A DNA stretch of 64,000 nt from Manihot esculenta (lineage: Eukaryota; Streptophyta; Magnoliopsida; Malpighiales; Euphorbiaceae): NCBI RefSeq assembly GCF_001659605.2, contig NC_035163.2, positions 33,196,158 to 33,260,157 on the forward strand, written 5' to 3'. Of the stretch, positions 57,619 through 64,000 are shown piece by piece. The position numbers and the translations under genes were made by a program. The notes beneath the pieces were generated by a model that had not been told where the DNA came from, ran no database searches, and saw only the letters and a program-made list of their open reading frames with translations. Every line of letters begins with the position of its first letter. Position 1 is the stretch's first letter.

Positions 57619-59330
57619 GAAGTCATCAATCCCAACCTCTCTACGGCCCTCGGAGCAACAAAAGAATGAGATGCACCAGGGTCCATCAATGCATACACAT
57701 CAGAACAACCAATGATGAGATTACCTGCCACCACGGTGTTGGATGTGTTAGCCTCTTGCTGTGTCATTGTGAAGATCCTTGCTGGAGCTGACGGACCTTC
57801 ACCTCTGAAACCCGCTGAAGAAGAGGCTGCTCCTCTCCCTCTACCTCTGCCACTGGCTTGAGTTGGTGCTGGGGCTACTGGCTGAGCTACACTGCCTGAA
57901 CCTGTCTGCTGGGACTGTGCCATAACAGCTGCTCTAGGACAATCCCGAGCCATATGTCCCTCTTGCCCACATCTGAAGCAGGCTCTGGACCCATAGAGGC
58001 ACACTCCCCTGTGTGGCTTACCACACTTCACACATGCTACATTGTCTGCTCCTGAGCTCGAGCCACTTCCTAATCCCAGACCTGACTTGATCTTGCTCCA
58101 GAACTTGTTCTTCTTCTGCTTCTTGGTGGTACTGCTCCACCTCTTACTACCTGAACTTAAAGAAGAAGGATCCACTTTTCCCCTACCTGGGGTTTTGGAA
58201 CCGGAAGGCTGTGCTGCTGACTGTTTGACATTTCCCTCGATGATAGCACTAGCCTCCATCCTCCTAGCCATATCCACTATGGCATGAAAACTCTCTCTAT
58301 CTGCTGACTGTACCAAGGAGGAATACCTGGGATGGAGATTCATGATATACCTCCTTGACTTCTTCTGATCTGTATCAAGGTTCTGCCCAGCAAATGGCAG
58401 CAACTCCATAAACCTGTCAGTATATTCATCTACACTCATGTCATCAGTTTGCCTCAACTGCTCGAATTCTATCATCTTCAATTCCCTTGAACTATCAGGG
58501 AAAGCCCATCCTGCAAACTCATTTGCGAAATCCTCCCATGAAAGACTGTCCACCCTCGGTTTGATGTAGTTCTTGAACCACTCACGGGCCTTCTTGCATT
58601 TTAGGGTGAACCCAGCCATCTGAATGGCTCTACTGTCATCCGCCCCTATCTCGTCTGTTATCATTTTGACCCTTTCCAGATACACAAATGGGTCATCACC
58701 ACTATCATATTGGGGAGCACCCAGCTTCATGTAGTCGGTCATCTTGACCTTGCTCCCTCTGGATGAGCTAGGGTTAGGAGGTTGAGTAACTGGGGCTACT
58801 GGTTCTGCAGGTGGTGGAGGTGGTGCAACATTTTCTGAGGTAGAGTTTGCTGGATTTGGATAGTAGGGTGGAGGTGGATACATTGGGTACTGAGAGTATG
58901 GTGGGTAGTATGGTGGGTATGGCATCTGTGTGGGATAAGGGGTGAAACTAGGGTAATCCGATGTACCTCCCATCGAATACCCGGGATTCTGTGAGAAAGG
59001 TGGGTAATGAGGTGGCTGAACAAAACCCGAGGCCTGAGTGCCTCCTTGGGACTCTCCCATTCCTTCTTCTGGCATACTGACTCCCAAACTGTCATCCCTC
59101 CTCTGTTCTACGTCCATATCATCTCCTATATCCTCTGACGCTCCTCCCTGAACTGTCCCTCGGACTGATCTGCTCCTACCCAGATCCAGAGACCTTCTAG
59201 GGTCTCTCATTGCTCGGTCCCTGTTGGACCTGCTAGACATTGCCCTAGGCAATGCTGGAGGACGGGCGCTCATGCCCTCATCCTCAGGTGGCACTCCAGT
59301 CAATCGTGCAGATCGACGAGTTCCTCTCAT
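57619..59330 (-). pseudogene. gag: E1 gag and protease start, cut by E6
   Basis: The frame is open from the ATG at 59330 ([10 protein letters not shown]) to the E6 boundary. It encodes about 570 residues: an Arg/Ser-rich N-terminus, a Pro/Tyr-rich linker (PPYYPPYSQYPMYPP), the capsid with REWFKNY and [16 protein letters not shown], a basic linker (DPSSLSSGSKRW), CVKCGKPHRGVC and the knuckle [14 protein letters not shown] (about residue 451), a Gly/Arg stretch and the protease DPGASHSF. It is structurally complete as a Gag but is separated from its pol (44764-47969) by 9.6 kb of E6. Read into E6, the frame adds about 30 foreign residues before a stop at 57504. Because it keeps the capsid, it is the reference for the deletion in E3 and E5. 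Confidence 0.93.
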
Positions 59331-59600
59331 CCTGTTTTCTGAAAAACCACACATAGCACAAACATCAGCATCATATGGTTCATGTGGGCACACATGAACC
59401 CTCATCACAAACATCACATAGCATAGCATATCATTTATGCACATGCATATAATCATGGCATATCACATCATCATGTAAGACAGGACTCCACATCCTATCC
59501 TAGTGGACATGACCTTTCCTATTGTGCTTGACCTTCTAGAACATCTATGAGCCCGACACTCTAGGTCCGATCATGTGAACCTAGGGCTCTGATACCATTC
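59331..59600 (-). other. E1 leader with tRNA-iMet primer-binding site
   Basis: The primer site is at 59580-59597 (minus strand TGGTATCAGAGCCCTAGG), 3 nt from the LTR at 59601. The acceptor GGTTTTTCAG ends at 59339, 8 nt before the gag ATG. In-frame ATGs upstream of the acceptor are not taken as starts. Confidence 0.8.
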
Positions 59601-61775
59601 TGTAACGCCCCGGAAATTCGGACCGCTACCGGCGCTAGGATCCAGATCGGCGTAAGGCCGCCGGGACCCGTAGCAAGCCTGACATATATCCTGTAAACCT
59701 GTAAATCCCATACATGATCAACAAAACTCATAAACCTGTAAACATTCTCATATAAAAACCAAGCTCAACCTGTACATAAACATAAACATATCATAAACCT
59801 CCATTGGAGCCCTCATCAAATGCTCCAATGGGGTAACTCATCATACAAAGCTTGGTAGAAACATAACCTCATATCTCATATCATAAAGACCATGTACATG
59901 CAAGTGGGATTAACAATCTGTATTGGTCAAGCACAACTCTATCCTCAATATTCAAAATTTCACAACATAAATTAAAACTCTTTTACATTACATCATAATA
60001 CAATTGTCATGTCCACAATCTAACTATTACATAACATCACTTCGTGCTCTGGCTAACCTCCTGGTCTACCCTGTACCTGCACATCTGGGGTTAGGGGAGA
60101 GGGGTGAGCTATAAAGCCCAGTGAGCAGAATAGAGAAAACATATATTAAAATATTTCATGCTTCCATGAAATGCAACACATCACAAACATATCACATAAG
60201 GATGGTATTGTCACCTATAGTCCTCAACATAGTCCAATCGTGCCAGGGGCGTAGAATGGGCCTCACTGGTCTTTCTCTTACATACATAACATAACATAAC
60301 ATTCCAATATGCCAGGGGCGTAGAATGGGCCTCACTGGTCTTTCTCTTAACATAGTCCAGGGGCGTAGAATGGGCCTCACTGGCAATCCATACCGTATCA
60401 TCATCATATCATACCATAGGAGGACTAGAGGATCATCCAATAGCCAATCCACATCCACATCATATTATGCAATGCAACATATTCGTGAATACTAATGTAA
60501 ACAACCTAAAATATCACATGGCATATATGATGCATGAACATGCTCCAAAAAGTTATATTACATTTATTTAAAAACTTAAGGTTCATTCCACTCACCTCTT
60601 AGCTGAAGCTCAACAGACTCTGAAGCAGCTATCTCACTGCTGGGGTCCCTGATTTCTCGGGTCCGAACCTACACAGGTGGACTCAAATGAGGGACCGAAC
60701 ATACATAAACATGACTCATAAATACTCCCCAAAAACCCCCTAGAACATCATGAAAACATCACATAGAAATATGCATGAAATGGCTGAACAGTGCACTTTC
60801 GGCGGCACCTTCGGCGGCCGAAAGTCCTGGACAGATCCGAAAGTCAGGCACTTTCGGCGGCACCTTCGGCGGCCGAAAGTCCCAGACAGAGACGAAAGTC
60901 TCTTTTCGGGGGCAACTTCGGCAGCCGAATGCTGCCTCCACAAAAGAGGGTTCGGCGGTCGAAAGTCACTTCGGCGGCCGAACCTGAGCTTCTCCCGAAG
61001 GGCAGAAACTCAGCTCCTCTATGCACATTTTGCCTCCCACGCTCAAATCATGTAAAAACTAGTTCTAAAACATGCATACCTCACATACATTACACCTAGG
61101 GGTCTCAAACTATCATATACCCCATCTACAACACTTCCAACAACACATAAACAAGCTACATTGTTCATCAAAGCATCAAAACCCATAAACTCAACATATA
61201 CCCTAACATGCATTTCTACCCATAGATCTTGCATAAAACTTAGTTAAAACACATAAGGAGCTTAAGATCGGCTCTTACCTCTTGGAGATCGAGAGGGAGA
61301 CGACCTAAACTTGGAGATCCACGAAAATGAGCTCCTGAGTTCCCAAAGCTCCAAAACTTGTTTCAAAAGCTTAGATCTTCAAAACCAAGGGAAAACAAGT
61401 GAAAATCTTGAAAGATTTAGAGGAAGAACATCAAAAATGGGTGAGGGGCGGCGGAAAGCTCACCTTGGCCGAAAATGGGGAAAAGCTCGCCCATTTTCGG
61501 CTAAGGGACCCTTTTATAGTGGCTGGCCAGACCACGTTCGGGGGCCGAATGTGCCTCCGCATGCATGCCATGTTCGGCGGCCGAACATGAGGTTCGGCGG
61601 CCGAACCTGTACTTCCCTCACTCATGCTTTCGGGGGCCTAACGTGCCTCCAAAACGCATGCATGTTCGGCGGCCGAACTTGCCTTTCGGCGGCCGAACCT
61701 GAGTTTTCCTCCAATGCTATTTTCATGTAAAAACTCATTTTCTTTTATACTTAAAACATTAAAATACATGAAAAC
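59601..61775 (-). mobile_element. E1 5' LTR, part 1
   Basis: It holds the U5 block, tandem units (about 60236-60385), inverted-repeat clusters at 60798-60985 and 61535-61705, and a minus-strand TATA box at 61510-61519. Donors AG|GTAAGA at 61278/61279 and AG|GTGAGT at 60595/60596 and acceptor GTGCAG ending at 60077 mirror the other LTRs. AAAAC at 61771-61775 is the target duplication of the following solo LTR. Confidence 0.9.
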
Positions 61776-63438
61776 TGTAACAGCCCGCTTACCGGACCAT
61801 CACCGGCACTAGGATCCAGATCGGCTTAAGGCCGCCGGGACCCGTAGTAAGCCTACTGTCAACTCTGTGTACCTGATAAATCCCATACATGATCACAGTT
61901 AAACGTAAAACTGTCACGTACTCTCTCTATCGTATTATTTTTTTTTTGTTTTGTTTTTTTCTTTGCTTTTCTAACTGTTCTTTTCTTGAAACTTTTCTCA
62001 TCAACTAAGCCTGGACTATGCATGCTCTGTCTGTATGCACTCGAAGAGTGATACCTGCTATGGTACCATACAGTAACTACAGAGATAGAAAGACTACCAT
62101 GCACCAAGCCTAGCGTATCATAACAACATTATCTCAACCATAAAATGATCATGTGCAACGGGATAAACATACACTTGGGCCAAGCACAATTCGATAACTC
62201 ATAACTTTCTCTGTAACTCTAACTCTGTGGGCCTCCTTGGTCTCTCGGGTCCGCACCTACACAGGTGGACTCAAATGAGGACCAAACTTACTTAAACATA
62301 ACTCTTAATATCTCCCCAAAACCCCTCTAAAACATCATAGGCATGCATGGAAAAATGGGCACAAGAAAGCTGGCAGGGCACTTTCGGCGGCTGGTTCGGC
62401 GGCCGAAACCCCCCTCCAGAGACGAAACTCATGCATGTTCGGCGGCACCTTCGGCGGCCGAAAGTCTCGTCCAGAGACGAAACTCATGCACTTTCGGCGG
62501 CCGAACTCCCTCTTTCGGCGGCCGAAAGTCCCTTTCTTACCCGAAAGCCTAGCTTTCGGGGGCAAGATTTGGCAGCCGAAACTGCCTCCACAAGGGGTTC
62601 GGCGGCCGAACCTTGCTTCGGCGGCCGAACCTGGATTCTCCAGAAAGGCAGAATCCAGCACAACTCATGCTCTCAGCCTCCAAAATCCTATCAAACACCC
62701 ATAACATGCATACCAACACTTCTCAACTAACCTATAACATATCTCATGCATATAGAGGCCTAAAACCTAGCTCAAGCCCCAAAAACAACAACAACACGCA
62801 TATGCTCAACATATGCTCAAACTCATGCTTATTCCCCAAAACATGCCATAAAACTCTCCAAAACTTCTTAAAACTTGCTTTAAACATAAGGGGAGGTGAG
62901 GATCCATGCTTACCTCTTGAAGAACTAGAGGATTGATGATCCAAGCTTGGAGATGGGGGAAAACTCAATCAAAATCTCCAAGTGCTCAACTTTGCTTCCT
63001 TTTGCTCAAAACTCTAAAACAAAGCTCAAATCAAGTTAAAACATGCAAGATTTGAGGAAAACATGAGAAATCACACCAAGGAGAGCTTGAACCCACCTTT
63101 GACCCAAAAACAGAGTGTTTAACACTCAAGTCTCGGGCAAAGGGGCTTTTGTAGTGGCCAACCGACTCTTCCTTCGGCGGCCTAACGTGCATGCGAAACC
63201 ATGCAACCTTCGGCGGCCGAACTTCACCTTCGGCGGCCGAACCTGGCTTTTGTCCCCTTGGCCTGTTCAGTTCAAAACTCAATTTTCTTAACTCAAAATC
63301 ATGCAAACTTGATAAAACCATTTTAAAAACCTCTCTAATACCCTTAGGGCAAGCTCCGACATCCTCGAATCCCGGATTCCAACGGAAAATCCGCCGGAAC
63401 GTAGGAATTCCGATACCGGGGTCTAGCCGGGTATTACA
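61776..63438 (-). mobile_element. Solo Tekay LTR with internal deletion
   Basis: The ends are TGTAACAGCCCG and GGGTATTACA, with the target duplication AAAAC (61771-61775 and 63439-63443). The length is 1663 bp. About 0.6 kb is missing near 62227, where the sequence passes from the U5-side region straight to the region before acceptor 1, removing the second predicted intron. A T-rich run lies at 61940-61970. Inverted-repeat clusters at 62384-62630 and 63172-63242 are retained. A TATA-like sequence has decayed to CTTTTGTAG near 63146. Confidence 0.85.
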
Positions 63439-63542
63439 AAAACATTTTATAAAACGTGTTCTTACCCTTCTAGAGATTTCCGACGTTCGAGATCCCACCG
63501 GACGGTAGGGATTTCGATACCGGAGTCTAGCCGGGTATTACA
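63439..63542 (-). mobile_element. E1 5' LTR, part 2 (U3 end)
   Basis: It matches 44550-44653 of the 3' LTR. It ends at GGGTATTACA (63542), followed by ATACA, the target duplication of E1. Confidence 0.9.
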
Positions 63543-63974
63543 ATACAGAGGAGATCCACAGAGTACATAAAGAGTAAAGAGATTTGTAATAGCTTAGAGT
63601 GGACATGTAATAGTAAAGAGATGTAATAGTTGTGTATAAAGTTAGAAATGTGCTTGACTTAGTGATAATTGTTATGTACATGATCTGTATATGTATATAT
63701 GTTTTACTGTATGTGAAAGAACCAGGCTTAACAGGTATAAGTTCACCCATCTAGAGCAAGCTCTAGTCAGGGGTACAGAGTACAGAGTATAGAGATAGTG
63801 CATGCATAGGTTAAGCCGTGGTTCAGAAAAGAGTTTTTATTTTCACAGAAAATGTATGATCATGTATGAGTTTTACAGGTACACAGAGAGTATAGCAGGC
63901 TTGCTACGGGTTCTGGCGGCCTTAAGCCGACCTGAATCCTAGCGCCGGTGACGGTCCATTTTAGGGTCATTACA
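63543..63974 (+). mobile_element. Tekay LTR, E0 copy b, U5 end
   Basis: It resumes the LTR interrupted at 16392 and ends TTTTAGGGTCATTACA at 63974. It carries the U5 block (GGCGGCCTTAAGCCG near 63914) and resembles the end of the E6 LTR. Because a primer site follows, this is a 5' LTR; its internal region lies beyond the window. Confidence 0.88.
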
Positions 63975-64000
63975 GATTGGTATCAGAGTCCTAGGTTCAT
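63975..64000 (+). other. Primer-binding site of E0 copy b, tRNA-iMet
   Basis: TGGTATCAGAGTCCTAGG starts at 63978, 3 nt after the LTR. The sequence ends before any coding region. Confidence 0.8.

Larger units (their letters stand above)
16393..63542 (-). mobile_element. E1: Tekay element entered by four other elements
   Basis: The ends are TGTAACGCCCCGG (16393) and GGGTATTACA (63542), flanked by the direct repeat ATACA. After removing the inserts the LTRs are both 2274 bp and the element about 9.8 kb. The 3' LTR is in three pieces (16393-16566, 18691-19335, 43189-44653), pol at 44764-47969, gag at 57619-59330, and the 5' LTR in two pieces (59601-61775, 63439-63542). I saw about eight differences between its LTRs. 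It belongs to the same broad family as E2. Confidence 0.9.

Noticed and set aside
1..64000. Host protein-coding, rRNA or tRNA genes
   Set aside because: Every long open frame is Gag or Pol of an LTR element, and all intervals are accounted for by LTRs, leaders or element interiors. I see no other coding signal.

Overview
The window is plant nuclear heterochromatin made almost entirely of LTR retrotransposons nested inside one another. I see no host gene. The clade is read from the proteins: Gag, aspartic protease, reverse transcriptase (RT), RNase H, integrase (INT) and a C-terminal chromodomain lie in one reading frame, the LTRs are about 2.2-2.4 kb, and the primer sites match initiator tRNA-Met. 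Together these indicate Ty3/gypsy chromoviruses of the Tekay (Del) type in a flowering plant. A eudicot, perhaps of the spurge family, is only my guess. One unrelated element family (Athila-like or TR-GAG-like, tRNA-Asp primer site) is also present.

Layout. 1-3670 is the 5' part of a minus-strand Athila/TR-GAG-like element. It is cut at 3671 by a plus-strand Tekay LTR (E0, copy a, 3671-5464). 5465-15867 is E2, a decayed minus-strand Tekay element carrying a small solo LTR at 10470-11184. 15868-16392 and 63543-63974 are the two halves of a second E0 LTR (copy b), split by E1, a minus-strand element spanning 16393-63542. E1 has been entered four times: by an Athila-like solo LTR (16567-18690), by E3 (19336-43188, plus), by E6 (47970-57618, plus) and by a deleted solo LTR (61776-63438). 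E3 contains E4 (25989-42841, minus), which contains E5 (33248-40442, minus). The deepest stack is E0 > E1 > E3 > E4 > E5. Matching 5-bp target-site duplications support every insertion except that of E2.

Activity. E6 keeps an uninterrupted 1648-codon gag-pol with all catalytic residues and nearly identical LTRs, so it is a recent and possibly autonomous copy. E4 is a collinear relative disabled by one nonsense codon. E3 and E5 are short (about 7 kb). Their Gag lacks the capsid core and their pol is mostly deleted, yet their LTR pairs are almost identical, so they were probably mobilised in trans by elements such as E6.

The most interesting signals are outside the annotated proteins. They are: (1) consensus splice donors and acceptors at matching places in the LTRs and just before the gag ATG, implying spliced leader introns; (2) dense clusters of a 13-bp inverted repeat, TTCGGCGGCCGAA, in every Tekay LTR and also inside the gag of the unrelated Athila-like element; (3) a short stem-loop directly before each polypurine tract; (4) a second LTR terminus in the non-autonomous lineage that looks like a captured primer-binding site; and (5) E2 flanked by a ~515-bp duplication of its target instead of a 5-bp one.
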